Source: Alphaproteobacteria bacterium SO-S41
GTDB taxonomy: Bacteria > Pseudomonadota > Alphaproteobacteria > Micropepsales > Micropepsaceae
Assembly: GCA_019670725.1 (NCBI GenBank)
Contig: AP024629.1
Span: 3,038,001-3,102,000 of the forward strand
Direction: 5' to 3'
Length of the DNA stretch: 64,000 bases
Positions 1-8,146 of the stretch are shown here, one piece after another. Numbering within the stretch: the stretch's first letter is position 1; each line of letters begins with the position of its first letter. Made by a program: the position numbers and the translations under genes. Under the pieces are notes generated by a model. That model ran no database searches. It was given only the letters and a program-made list of their open reading frames with translations, and was not told the DNA's origin.

Positions 1-120
1 GTCGAATTCATCCCGTTCTTCCTGGGTGAACGCAGTCCCCTTGTTCAGCAGCGGATCGGTCAGCAGCTCATAGCCGGTGCGGTCCGTGACGATTTCGGTC
101 TGGCTGCCTTCGGACTCCAT
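1..120 (-). CDS. maeA: NAD-dependent malic enzyme, N-terminal 40 residues (gene cut by window edge)
   Basis: Only the first 40 codons lie in the window; the ATG is at 118-120 and the rest runs off the left edge. The stretch PLLNKGTAFTQEERDEF matches the N-terminal signature of NAD-dependent malic enzymes (E. coli MaeA has PLLNKGSAFSMEERRNF at the same place). The enzyme oxidatively decarboxylates malate to pyruvate in the cytoplasm. The NAD-binding and catalytic regions are not visible, so integrity and cofactor choice cannot be judged. GGGAG about 10 bases upstream of the ATG is a plausible ribosome binding site. Confidence 0.8.
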   Translation of the reverse strand, partial: MESEGSQTEIVTDRTGYELLTDPLLNKGTAFTQEERDEFD

Positions 121-140
121 CGCACGCGACTCCCAACGAT

Positions 141-158
141 GCGGTTCCCTTGAACCGC
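141..158 (-). terminator. Hairpin downstream of bioD
   Basis: A perfect 7-bp stem (GCGGTTC / GAACCGC) with a 4-base loop lies 16 bases past the bioD stop codon and 20 bases before the malic enzyme start. No T-run follows on either strand, so it is at best a weak terminator or an mRNA 3' end stabiliser for the bioF-bioD transcript. Confidence 0.4.
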
Positions 159-173
159 TAGACGGCAATCATG

Positions 174-854
174 TCAAAACAATGCGGCCAGCCGGGCGGC
201 AAGATCGTCGGCGGAGGACTCCGGCGACGCGTCGCGGCGGAAGGCGACCAACGGGACGTCCCCCGCCAAACGCGCGAGGGCCGCGACCGTTTCGTCGAAC
301 GGCGCCTCGCCGGAGCTTTCGCTGACAGCGACGGCCGCGACCTGGAGACCGCGCGCCCTGAGGCACGCCAGGGCCGTCAGGGTGTGGCTGATCGCGCCGA
401 GATAGGAGCCGCTGACCAGCACGACCGGGCCGGAGAGCGCCGCCATGAGGTCGAGCATAGTGTGATCGTCGTCCAACGGCGACATGACCCCGCCGGCGGT
501 TTCGACCAGCAGGATCGCGTCGCCCACCTCCGTAGTCCGCGTCTGGCAGAGGTCCCGCACATCCGAGAACGCCAGCACCCGCCCCTCCCGCTTCGCGGCC
601 AGCGGCGGCGAGAGCGGCGCGGCGAAGCGAAGGGGCGCGATGTGGGCGACGGTCTCGGCAGTGACGGGTTGGCCCAAGGCTTCCAGCAGCATGGCGGGGT
701 CGCTGCCGGTGTAGTCCGCCTCGTCCACGCCGCTCGCGACCGGCTTCAGCGCATCGATCGCAAGGCCGCGCCGGGCGAGCGCACGCAGCAGCGCGGCGGC
801 GACATAAGTCTTGCCGATATCGGTGCCCGCGCCGGCGATGGAGAGCACCGGCAT
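174..854 (-). CDS. bioD: Dethiobiotin synthetase BioD
   Basis: 226 residues, the usual BioD length. It closes the ureido ring of dethiobiotin from 7,8-diaminopelargonate, CO2 and ATP, the penultimate step of biotin synthesis. The N-terminus carries the P-loop GAGTDIGKT (residues 8-16) and the middle the conserved ETAGGVMSPL segment expected in BioD. The start ATG shares one base with the bioF stop (TGATG), so the two genes are translationally coupled in a bioF-bioD operon. bioA is divergent next door; bioB and bioC are not in the window. Confidence 0.95.
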   Translation of the reverse strand: MPVLSIAGAGTDIGKTYVAAALLRALARRGLAIDALKPVASGVDEADYTGSDPAMLLEALGQPVTAETVAHIAPLRFAAPLSPPLAAKREGRVLAFSDVRDLCQTRTTEVGDAILLVETAGGVMSPLDDDHTMLDLMAALSGPVVLVSGSYLGAISHTLTALACLRARGLQVAAVAVSESSGEAPFDETVAALARLAGDVPLVAFRRDASPESSADDLAARLAALF

Positions 855-2002
855 CAGGCGGGCTTCAGGCGATTGACGGCGGCGGCGAGGCGTTCGATGT
901 CGCGGTCGTCATGCCCAGCGCTGAAGGCGATGCGCAGGCGCGCGGTGCCGACGGGCACGGTGGGCGGGCGGATGGCGACGACGGCGAAACCCTGGTCCTC
1001 CAACGCTGCCGAGGCCGCGAGCGCGGTCTCGGCGCTGCCGAGCAGGACAGGCACGATGGGCGACTGCGCGGGTGGCAGATCGGTCAAACGCGTGAACAGC
1101 CGCGCCTTGGCGACCGGCGCGGCGCAGAGGGCCGGGTCGGCCGCGATGACATCCAGCGCCGCGATGGCGGAAGCTGCGGAGGCAGGCGGCAGGCCGGTCG
1201 AATAGACGACGGTCCGCGCCCGCGTCTTCACGAAGTCGATCACCGGCTGGGTCGCGCAGAGATAGCCGCCATAACCACCGATCGCCTTGGAAAGCGTCCC
1301 CATCTGCAGATGAATGTGCGCACCGGGGAACAGCGCCGCCGAACCCTTGCCCTCGCCCAGCACACCGACGCCATGCGCGTCGTCGCTGAGCAGCCAGGCA
1401 TCGTTCGCGGCGCAGATGTCCGACAGGCGATCGAGCGGCGCGATGTCGCCATCCATGGAGAACACGCCATCGGTCGCGACGATCGCATGGCCCGCGGCGG
1501 CGCGATGCTCGCCCAGCAGCGCGGCGAGATGATCCACGTCGTTGTGCCGGAACGGCAGCACGCGCGCGCCCGATAGTTTCGCCCCTGCCCAGATACAGGC
1601 ATGGGCGAGCTCATCGACGATCACGAGATCGTCAGGTCCGGCGAAGGTCGGGATGATTCCGGTATTGGCGAGATAGCCCGAGCCGAAGACGCACGCGGCT
1701 TCCGTGCCCTTCAACGCCGCCAGACGTCGCTCCAGCGTCTCCAGCAGCGGATGATCGCCGGTGATGAGGCGCGACGCGCCGGCACCCGCGCCATAGGCCA
1801 GCGCCGCATCGGCGGCGGCCTGCTTTACGGCGGGATGGTGCGAGAGATTCAGATAGTCGTTGCACGAAAAGGAAAGCAGCCGCTTGCCGCCGCGCTCCAG
1901 CCACAACCCGTCGGTCCTGATGGTCTCGACCAGCGTCCGGCGCAGCGTGCGCGCGTCGAGCGCGGTCAGCTTGACCTCTGCGTAACGTGTCAGGGAGTCC
2001 AT
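854..2002 (-). CDS. bioF: 8-amino-7-oxononanoate synthase BioF
   Basis: 382 residues from the ATG at 2002 (MDSLTRYAEVKL). An upstream in-frame non-ATG extension exists but adds 37 residues unlike the family and runs towards the bioA start. BioF is a PLP enzyme that condenses pimeloyl-ACP (or -CoA) with alanine. Visible family marks are FSCNDYLNLSHHP near residue 45, GSGYLANTG, DDAHGVGVLGEGKG and the PLP-lysine segment GTLSKAIGGYGGY. It ends one base into bioD, its downstream partner. Confidence 0.95.
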   Translation of the reverse strand: MDSLTRYAEVKLTALDARTLRRTLVETIRTDGLWLERGGKRLLSFSCNDYLNLSHHPAVKQAAADAALAYGAGAGASRLITGDHPLLETLERRLAALKGTEAACVFGSGYLANTGIIPTFAGPDDLVIVDELAHACIWAGAKLSGARVLPFRHNDVDHLAALLGEHRAAAGHAIVATDGVFSMDGDIAPLDRLSDICAANDAWLLSDDAHGVGVLGEGKGSAALFPGAHIHLQMGTLSKAIGGYGGYLCATQPVIDFVKTRARTVVYSTGLPPASAASAIAALDVIAADPALCAAPVAKARLFTRLTDLPPAQSPIVPVLLGSAETALAASAALEDQGFAVVAIRPPTVPVGTARLRIAFSAGHDDRDIERLAAAVNRLKPA

Positions 2003-2071
2003 GCAGCTCTTCGATTGCGTGACGGGCGCGCAACGCATAGCAACGCGCGGCTCGCATGCAACGGGAAAACG
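2003..2071. promoter_or_regulatory. Divergent bioF/bioA promoter region
   Basis: The 69 bases between the divergent bioF and bioA starts must hold both promoters. An imperfect inverted repeat TTGCG-N9-CGCAA lies around 2014-2033, followed by a second CGCAACG/AGCAACG echo. This could be a repressor site. I see no match to the BioR palindrome (TTATCTATAA) known from other alphaproteobacteria, nor an E. coli-like BirA operator. Confidence 0.35.
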
Positions 2072-3337
2072 ATGACCGACACGCCAGAGTGGTACGAGAC
2101 CGGCGCACGTCACGTCTGGCGGCCCTATACCCAGATGAAGACCGCGCGGCCGCCGCTGAATGTGACGCGCACGGAAGGCGCGACCATCGTGCTCAGTGAC
2201 GGGCGCGTGCTGATCGACGGCGTCGCGTCATGGTGGACGGCCTGTCACGGCTATAACCATCCGCACATCGCCATGGCGATCACCCAGCAACTCGCCCGCG
2301 CGCCGCATGTGATGTTCGGCGGCCTCGCGCATGAGCCGGCCTATCGCCTGGCGCGGCGCTTAGCAGAGCTGCTGCCCGGCGATCTCGATCACGTCTTCTT
2401 CGCGGAGTCCGGTTCTGTCGCGGTCGAGATCGCGATGAAGATGGCGATCCAGTACTGGCTTAATCGCGGCCTCACCGGGAAGACGCGCTTCGTCTCGTTC
2501 CTCGGCGGCTATCACGGCGATACGCTGGCGACGATGAGCGTGTGCGATCCCGAAGAGGGCATGCACACGATCTTCAACGGCGTCATGCCGCCCCAGCATG
2601 TCGTGGCGCTGCCGCGCAATGCCGCGTCGGAGGCGACGCTGGATGCGCTGCTCGCCGCGCATCATGGCGAGATCGCCGCGATCCTTGTCGAACCCCTGGT
2701 GCAGGGCGCGGGCGGTATGGTGCTGCATCCGCCCGAAGTCCTGCGGCGGCTGCGCGCCCTCGCCGACCGGCACGGCGTGCTGCTGATTTTCGACGAGATC
2801 TTCACCGGCTTCGGCCGCACCGGCACGCTGTTCGCGATGGAACAGGCGGACGTCATCCCCGACATCGTCACGCTGTCCAAGGCGCTGACCGGTGGCACGC
2901 TGCCGCTCTCATGCGCCGTCGCGCGTACACCGGTGTTCGACGCGTTCTGGTCGGATGATCCCAACGCCGCGTTGATGCACGGCCCCACCTATATGGCGAA
3001 CCCCCTCGCCTGCGCCGCGGCCAATGCGAGCCTCGATCTGTTCGCGGACGGCACCTGGCACGCCAATGTCGCGCGCATTTCAGACGGACTCCGCGCGGGA
3101 CTGGAACCCTGCCGCACCCTGGCCCGCGTGCGCGATGTGCGCGTGCTGGGTGCGATTGGCGCGGTGGAGCTGGACCATGTCGTTGACTCCACGCGCCTAT
3201 CGGAACGCTTCGCTGCCGAGGGTGTATGGATCAGGCCGTTCGGACGGATCGCCTATCTGACACCGGCCTTTGTGGTGAGCGACGCGGAACTCGCCAAGCT
3301 GACCAGCGCAATCGTCCGTGTGCTGAGCGAGGATTAG
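2072..3337 (+). CDS. bioA: Adenosylmethionine--8-amino-7-oxononanoate aminotransferase BioA
   Basis: 421 residues, starting at the ATG MTDTPEWYETG. It transfers the amino group of SAM to 8-amino-7-oxononanoate to give diaminopelargonate. Typical BioA motifs are HVWRPYTQMK at the N-terminus, ASWWTACHGYNHP, the YHGDTLATMS segment, DEIFTGFGRTG and the PLP lysine in TLSKALTGGTLPLS. Divergent from bioF-bioD. Its last four bases overlap the end of the convergent beta-barrel gene. Confidence 0.95.
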   Translation: MTDTPEWYETGARHVWRPYTQMKTARPPLNVTRTEGATIVLSDGRVLIDGVASWWTACHGYNHPHIAMAITQQLARAPHVMFGGLAHEPAYRLARRLAELLPGDLDHVFFAESGSVAVEIAMKMAIQYWLNRGLTGKTRFVSFLGGYHGDTLATMSVCDPEEGMHTIFNGVMPPQHVVALPRNAASEATLDALLAAHHGEIAAILVEPLVQGAGGMVLHPPEVLRRLRALADRHGVLLIFDEIFTGFGRTGTLFAMEQADVIPDIVTLSKALTGGTLPLSCAVARTPVFDAFWSDDPNAALMHGPTYMANPLACAAANASLDLFADGTWHANVARISDGLRAGLEPCRTLARVRDVRVLGAIGAVELDHVVDSTRLSERFAAEGVWIRPFGRIAYLTPAFVVSDAELAKLTSAIVRVLSED

Positions 3338-4695
3338 TAACCCGTCGTCAGGCCCAGGCGGAACACGTTGCGCGTGGCATCGCCCGCGATATCCGACGAG
3401 CGCTCCTCATATCGGTAGTCGGCCGTCACGCGGATGCGCGGTGTGAAGACGTAGTCGAAGCCGAGGCCGGTGAAGAAGCGGTCGTCCTTGCGGTCGGAGC
3501 CGTCATAGGTTTCGCGCTGCCAGCCGACCTCGCCGCGCACCAGCAACTGGCGCAGCGGTTCGTATTCGACGCCGAGGCGCACGCTATCGCGTGTGACCGG
3601 CGAGGTGATCGCGCCGCCCGCTTCCAGCGCCGTGCGCTCCGCGCCGAAATCGCGACGCGCGTTCAGGTGGAACGACATCAGTTCGGTCGCGAACCAGTCG
3701 AGCGAGGCACCATAGGTGAAGCCGGTGACCTCGCCGCCGTCGGGGTAGGACTGCACCGCATAACCGGCAAAGGCCTCGCCGGTCAGCACGCGGCTGATCT
3801 CGAACTCGGCGCCCGCGACGGCGCGCCAGCCGTCGCTGTCGGCGGTCTCGTCGGTGTAGCGCTGGATGTTGTAGCCGCCCTCGACAAAGAGCGCAGTGCC
3901 CGGCGTGAAGCGCCAGCCGGCGCGCAGCTTGGCATCGGCATTGGTGCCGGTGCGGAAGGCCTGGTCAACCAGCACGCCGCTTTCGGTCAGGCGGTCGTCA
4001 TAGTCGGAATAGACGACATCGCCGCTCGCGGTGACGAACCAGCGGCCTGTGTCGAAGGTGACGCCGAGCGAGGCGGGCACGCTGAGATAGCGCGCGAGAT
4101 CGACATAAGGATCGAACAGGCCGCCGATCACGATACCGTCGGTAGCGCTGTCCTCCGACGAAGTGACCGCGACGCCGATCGCGCCGCGGATGCGGACGTA
4201 ATCGCTGACCTGGGCGTTGAAGTTGAGGCCGCCGTTGTAGTCGAGATGGTCGAGATCGGCGGCGTCCGTGTACCAGATCTGCGAGACCTCGGCGTAGGCG
4301 CCGTAGGAATTCGGCCCGTCCTCGTTGACGACATCGACGCGGCCACGCAGCTCGACGGTCGGACTGGCGATGGGGTTGTCGGCCGAGACCGTGACATTGT
4401 CGTCATAGCCGCCGCGCAGGGTCAGCGATGGCGTCACCTTCCACGGCCCCGCCATCAGGCCGGGCGTCGCATTGTTGCGGTTGAACCGGTCGCCGACGCT
4501 TTCGGGCTCGGGCGGCGGCGGCACAGGGTCGCGGCGCAGCATCGGGGCCTGTTCGGGGTCCGGCGCGCGGACCGATTGCTCATCGGGCTGCGCCGCCGCG
4601 GACTCGCGCAGCAGCCCCGTGCCAGGCGCCTGCGCCCAGGCGCTCGACGCGCCCAGGATCGCTAGCAACGGCAGGAGGCAGCTTCGGGCCGGCAT
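3334..4695 (-). CDS. Outer-membrane beta-barrel protein of the polysaccharide locus (BBP2-like, possible Wzp partner)
   Basis: 453 residues. A signal peptide (about 1-21, ending AWAQA) is followed by a Pro/Glu-rich linker. The remainder is alternating amphipathic strands such as LTLRGGYDDNV, YGAYAEVSQIWY, FVTASGDVVYSDY, FVEGGYNIQRYTD and VTADYRYEERSSD, ending in a terminal Tyr as outer-membrane barrels do. The pattern fits the putative beta-barrel porin 2 type found in alphaproteobacterial exopolysaccharide loci. It is divergent from the short polysaccharide-export lipoprotein at 4833. By analogy with myxobacterial Wzp porins it may form the outer-membrane pore which that short exporter lacks; this role is inference. 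Confidence 0.75.
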   Translation of the reverse strand: MPARSCLLPLLAILGASSAWAQAPGTGLLRESAAAQPDEQSVRAPDPEQAPMLRRDPVPPPPEPESVGDRFNRNNATPGLMAGPWKVTPSLTLRGGYDDNVTVSADNPIASPTVELRGRVDVVNEDGPNSYGAYAEVSQIWYTDAADLDHLDYNGGLNFNAQVSDYVRIRGAIGVAVTSSEDSATDGIVIGGLFDPYVDLARYLSVPASLGVTFDTGRWFVTASGDVVYSDYDDRLTESGVLVDQAFRTGTNADAKLRAGWRFTPGTALFVEGGYNIQRYTDETADSDGWRAVAGAEFEISRVLTGEAFAGYAVQSYPDGGEVTGFTYGASLDWFATELMSFHLNARRDFGAERTALEAGGAITSPVTRDSVRLGVEYEPLRQLLVRGEVGWQRETYDGSDRKDDRFFTGLGFDYVFTPRIRVTADYRYEERSSDIAGDATRNVFRLGLTTGY

Positions 4696-4742
4696 CGGGC
4701 GGCGAATCCTCGGATCAAGATCGCCACCGTGATGCGGTAAGA

Positions 4743-4805
4743 ATGGTTAATGGCGGTTTACCCTGTGCGGGCCGCCTGGCACGGATCAGCGTTAACGCGC
4801 GTTAA
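4743..4805. promoter_or_regulatory. Divergent polysaccharide-locus promoter with TTAA motifs
   Basis: The 137-base gap between the divergent beta-barrel and exporter genes contains ATGGTTAA (4743-4750), the reverse complement of the CtrA half-site TTAACCAT. It also holds a perfect 14-base palindrome TTAACGCGCGTTAA (4792-4805), close to the CtrA full site TTAA-N7-TTAA but with a 6-base spacer. The positions suit control of both promoters. CtrA involvement is inference. Confidence 0.4.
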
Positions 4806-4832
4806 ACACGCCCGTCCTAGGTTGGACGAACC

Positions 4833-5432
4833 ATGAAGTCCGCCCTCGTCTTCCTGCGGGTCGTCCCGCTGCTGCTTGCCGCCGCGCTCGCGGCCTGCAC
4901 CAGCCCGATCACCAATGTGGCCGCGGGCAATCCCGCCAGCCGCGCGATCGGCCCGTCCGGCGGCGCCGAGGCCGCGACCGAGATCGCCGTGGGCGATCGG
5001 CTACGCATCGCGGTCTTCGGCGACGACAAGATGTCGGGCGAATACAATGTCGGCGAGAGCGGCGCGATCACCGTGCCCTTGGCCGGTCCCGTCTCTGTCG
5101 CGGGGCGGACACCGGAGGACGCGGCCAAGGCGATCGCCTCGGTGCTGGTCACCGCCGGCCTCTTCCGCGACCCCAAGATCACCGTCGAGATCCTGACGCT
5201 CAGGCCGTTCTACATTCTGGGCGAGGTGAACCGGCCCGGCGAGTATCCCTATCGTCCCGGCCTGTCGCTGTTCGCGGCGGTGGCGACGGCGGGCGGCTAT
5301 ACCTATCGGGCGGACAGCGGTTCGGTCTTCATCCGCAAGGCAACGGAGAAGACCGAGCGCAAGTTCGACATCAATTCGGACATCGCCATCATGCCCGGGG
5401 ATGTCATCCGCATCCCCGAACGCTACTTCTGA
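4833..5432 (+). CDS. Short polysaccharide export lipoprotein (OPX/GumB-like)
   Basis: 199 residues. The lipoprotein signal ends at LAAC, so Cys22 is the lipid anchor. Then comes a polysaccharide-export domain (about 52-120, with YNVGESGAITVPLAGPV) and one SLBB-like domain (about 128-185, with FYILGEVNRPGEYPY and AAVATAGGYTYRA). E. coli Wza is about 380 residues and continues into further ring domains and an outer-membrane helix. Both are absent here, so this is the short OPX class. It should sit at the inner face of the outer membrane as the exit portion of the exopolysaccharide exporter, working with the Wzc-like protein (14902-16983) and perhaps the adjacent barrel. Confidence 0.88.
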   Translation: MKSALVFLRVVPLLLAAALAACTSPITNVAAGNPASRAIGPSGGAEAATEIAVGDRLRIAVFGDDKMSGEYNVGESGAITVPLAGPVSVAGRTPEDAAKAIASVLVTAGLFRDPKITVEILTLRPFYILGEVNRPGEYPYRPGLSLFAAVATAGGYTYRADSGSVFIRKATEKTERKFDINSDIAIMPGDVIRIPERYF

Positions 5433-5435
5433 GCC

Positions 5436-6206
5436 TTAGTAGGCGGCGCGGCCCAGCAGCACGGCGGGGACGGTCTGCAGCAGGATGCGGATGTCGGCCA
5501 GCAGCGAGAAGCTGCGGATGTACTCCAGATCCGAAGCGACACGGGCCCGGGCATGGGTGGCGTCGCCGATCTCGCCGCGCAGGCCGCGGACCTGGGCAAG
5601 GCCGGTGATGCCGGGGCGCACGCTGTGGCGGGCGAAGTATTCCGGAACCAGGTCCTCGTAACGGACGCCGGCGGCGTGCATGCCGAGCACGTGGGCGCGG
5701 GGGCCGACCAGCGACATGTCGCCCTTCAGCACGTTGAAGAGCTGCGGCAGCTCGTCGAGGCTGCTGCGGCGGATGAAGCGGCCGACCGGCGTGACGCGCG
5801 GGTCGTTGGCGACGGTGTGCGAGATGCCGGTCTTGTCTTCCAGTTCGACGAACATCGAGCGGAACTTGTAGACACGGAACGGCGTGTTGCCGCGGCCCCA
5901 GCGGCGCTGCGTGAAGAGCACCGGGCCGCGGCTGGTCAGCTTCACGGCCAGCGCGACGCCGATCAGGACCGGCGAGAGCAGCAGGATGAGGATCGAGGCG
6001 ACCACCACGTCGAAGGCCCGCTTGATCGCGAAGGCGACCGTGCGGTTGCCGGGGACGGCGACCGGGCGGCGGAGCAGGAAGGTGGAGGGCGTCAGGTCGT
6101 TGCTGATATTGAGCATCGTCGACATGCCGAACTCGCCGATATTGAACGGCGCGCGGCCCAGTTCGGTCGCGGTGTCGGCATTGGCTCCGGTCGGCTGAAT
6201 GTTCAT
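5436..6206 (-). CDS. Monotopic undecaprenyl-phosphate sugar-1-phosphate transferase (initiating glycosyltransferase)
   Basis: 256 residues from the ATG at 6206, which has AGGAAG 10 bases upstream; a longer in-frame N-terminus reading to 6302 is possible. One hydrophobic helix (AFDVVVASILILLLSPVLIGV) is followed by the bacterial sugar transferase domain: KLTSRGPVLFTQRRWGRG, FRVYKFRSM, RRSSLDELPQLFNVLKGDMSL and GPRAH. This initiates repeat-unit assembly by moving a hexose-1-phosphate from UDP-sugar to undecaprenyl phosphate. It lacks the multi-spanning N-terminal half of WcaJ/WbaP. It converges on the exporter gene with a 3-base gap. Confidence 0.88.
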   Translation of the reverse strand: MNIQPTGANADTATELGRAPFNIGEFGMSTMLNISNDLTPSTFLLRRPVAVPGNRTVAFAIKRAFDVVVASILILLLSPVLIGVALAVKLTSRGPVLFTQRRWGRGNTPFRVYKFRSMFVELEDKTGISHTVANDPRVTPVGRFIRRSSLDELPQLFNVLKGDMSLVGPRAHVLGMHAAGVRYEDLVPEYFARHSVRPGITGLAQVRGLRGEIGDATHARARVASDLEYIRSFSLLADIRILLQTVPAVLLGRAAY

Positions 6207-6411
6207 GGCAACCTGACTTCCTGATCCGAGACGTCCAATTGCGGGACGCTTGCGGAGGGCAGGTTTCAAAGGGCGTGCCAGCACCGAACTACTAATTTTC
6301 ATTAGGGTTATTAAGGGGTTACTTGATATTTACCTTAACGGCGGAGGGCCGTTTGAGGGGCATTGGCGGATCCTTAAGCGAGGTATGCGACAGCTGATCC
6401 ATGGCCCGCGC

Positions 6412-8040
6412 ATGAGCATCACGAGCGACTTATTGTGCAATGCGGCATCACGCCGCCCGGACGTAGCGTTAATCGGCGCGGGGCCGGTCGGGCTGAAGCT
6501 CGCGCTCGACCTCGCCGATGCCGGACTGCAGGTCCTGCTGATCGAGTCGGGTCAGCAGGCGCTCAGCGACGCCGAGATTCCCGACCCCGCCCGCCATGCC
6601 CCCATGAACCTCGCGGTGAAGCGCGGCCTCGGCGGCACCTCACTGTTGTGGGGCGGGCGCGCCGTCGCCTTCGATCCCATTGATTTTGCTCAGCGCGACT
6701 GGGCTCCGGGTGCCGACTGGCCGCTGGCCGATACGGATGTGCGCCCCTGGTACGACACGGCCTGCCGCTTCCTCGACTGCGGCCCGCCGGTCTTCACCGA
6801 GACCTGGCCCGAGCCCCTGCCCGCCGCCGACGGACTGAGGCTCGACGAACTGGAGCGCTGGTGCGCTCAGCCGAACATGGCCGCAGTGCACGGCGCGCGT
6901 GTTGGGGCACACCCCCACATCGCGGTGGCGCTGGATGCCACGGTGCTGAAGATCACGGTCGCGGAAGACGGCATCGCCGCCGTCGAGGTCGCGCATAATG
7001 GTGAACGCACGACGGTTAATCCCCGCGCGCTGATTGTCGCAGCGGGCGGCGTCGAGACCGCGCGGCTTCTCTTGGCGAGCCGCGTGGACCGCCCACACCT
7101 CTTCGGCGGCCCGGATGGCGCGCTCGGCCGTTTCTATATGGGACACGCATTCGGCTCGATCGCCGACATCCAGTTCCTGCGGCGCGAGGACGACGCGCGC
7201 TTCAACTTCCACAAGGACGCGTCCGGCCGCTATGTCCGCCGCCGCTTCACGCTGGATGCGGCGACACAGACGCGGCTGAAGCTGCTCAATATGTCGGCCT
7301 GGCCCGAACTGCCCGAACTCTACGACCCCGCCCATCGCAGTGCGATCCTCTCGCTCGCCTATCTGGCGTTGCGCATGCCGGTGATCGGACCGCGGCTGAT
7401 GGCCGAGGCGATCCGCCGCCGCAAGCTCGGCGACGGCCCGGCGCGGATCGGCGCGCATCTCTGGAACGTGCTGAAGGGTTCGCCCGGCGCGGCGTGGTTC
7501 GCGATCAACTTCCTGCGCGCCCGCGGCGCGAAGGTCCGCCTACCCGGCTTCTTCGTGCTGAATGGCGCACATCGCTACGCCTTCCACTTCCACGCCGAGC
7601 ACGCGCCCAGCGCGGACAGCCGCGTCACGCTGGCCGACACGCGCGATGCGCTGGGGATGCCGCGCGCGCGGATCGACCTGCGCTTCGGCGCGGTGGATGC
7701 CGAGTCCATCCTCGCGACGCATGATGCGATGGCCGAACGGCTCCAGGCCGCGGGTATCGCGCGGATCGAACACCATCTGCCCGTCAACGATCGCGCCGCC
7801 GCGATCCTCGCCCAGGCCTCGGATGGGTTTCACCAGGTCGGCACGGCGCGCATGGCCGTCGATCCCAAGCGCGGCGTCGTCGATGCCGACGCGCGGGTGC
7901 ACGGCACGGCCAATCTGTTTCTGGCGGGGTCAGCGATCTTTCCGTCGTCGGGTCAGGCGAACCCGACGCTGCTCGCAGTCGCGCTGGCGGCACGGTTGGC
8001 GGATCATTTGAAGGCGGCGCTTCCGGATTTGCCGGGTTAG
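6412..8040 (+). CDS. GMC-type FAD-dependent oxidoreductase
   Basis: 542 residues if the ATG at 6412 (MSITSDLLCN) is used; an ATG at 6385 is the alternative and neither has a clear ribosome binding site. The N-terminal FAD motif is GAGPVG in VALIGAGPVGLKLALDLAD, with E in LIESG closing the Rossmann fold. The C-terminal GMC signature is plain: HQVGTARMAVD, RVHGTANLFLAGSAIFPSSG and ANPTLLAVALAARLADH. GMC enzymes oxidise alcohols or sugar hydroxyls. Its place inside the polysaccharide locus suggests it oxidises a nucleotide or lipid-linked sugar, but the substrate is unknown. No signal peptide is seen. Confidence 0.85.
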   Translation: MSITSDLLCNAASRRPDVALIGAGPVGLKLALDLADAGLQVLLIESGQQALSDAEIPDPARHAPMNLAVKRGLGGTSLLWGGRAVAFDPIDFAQRDWAPGADWPLADTDVRPWYDTACRFLDCGPPVFTETWPEPLPAADGLRLDELERWCAQPNMAAVHGARVGAHPHIAVALDATVLKITVAEDGIAAVEVAHNGERTTVNPRALIVAAGGVETARLLLASRVDRPHLFGGPDGALGRFYMGHAFGSIADIQFLRREDDARFNFHKDASGRYVRRRFTLDAATQTRLKLLNMSAWPELPELYDPAHRSAILSLAYLALRMPVIGPRLMAEAIRRRKLGDGPARIGAHLWNVLKGSPGAAWFAINFLRARGAKVRLPGFFVLNGAHRYAFHFHAEHAPSADSRVTLADTRDALGMPRARIDLRFGAVDAESILATHDAMAERLQAAGIARIEHHLPVNDRAAAILAQASDGFHQVGTARMAVDPKRGVVDADARVHGTANLFLAGSAIFPSSGQANPTLLAVALAARLADHLKAALPDLPG

Positions 8041-8063
8041 CGTTTTCGCTCCCCCCAACAAAT

Positions 8064-8133
8064 TGTCATGCCCGCGCAGGCGGGCATCCAGGAGCCGCGT
8101 GGAATGTGGATGCCCGCCTGCGCGGGCATGACA
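8064..8133. repeat. Paired palindromic (REP-like) element
   Basis: Two 27-base arms (8064-8090 and 8107-8133) are perfect inverted repeats of each other around a 16-base loop. Each arm is itself palindromic (ATGCCCGC-GCAG-GCGGGCAT). It lies in the convergent gap between the GMC oxidoreductase and the aldo/keto reductase and could act as a bidirectional terminator. A related element with a different core is at 44258-44339. Confidence 0.85.
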
Positions 8134-8146
8134 GCTGGGGATGAGC

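Noticed and set aside
2003-2071. BioR-type operator in the biotin intergenic region
   Set aside because: No TTATCTATAA-like palindrome is present; only a weak inverted repeat.
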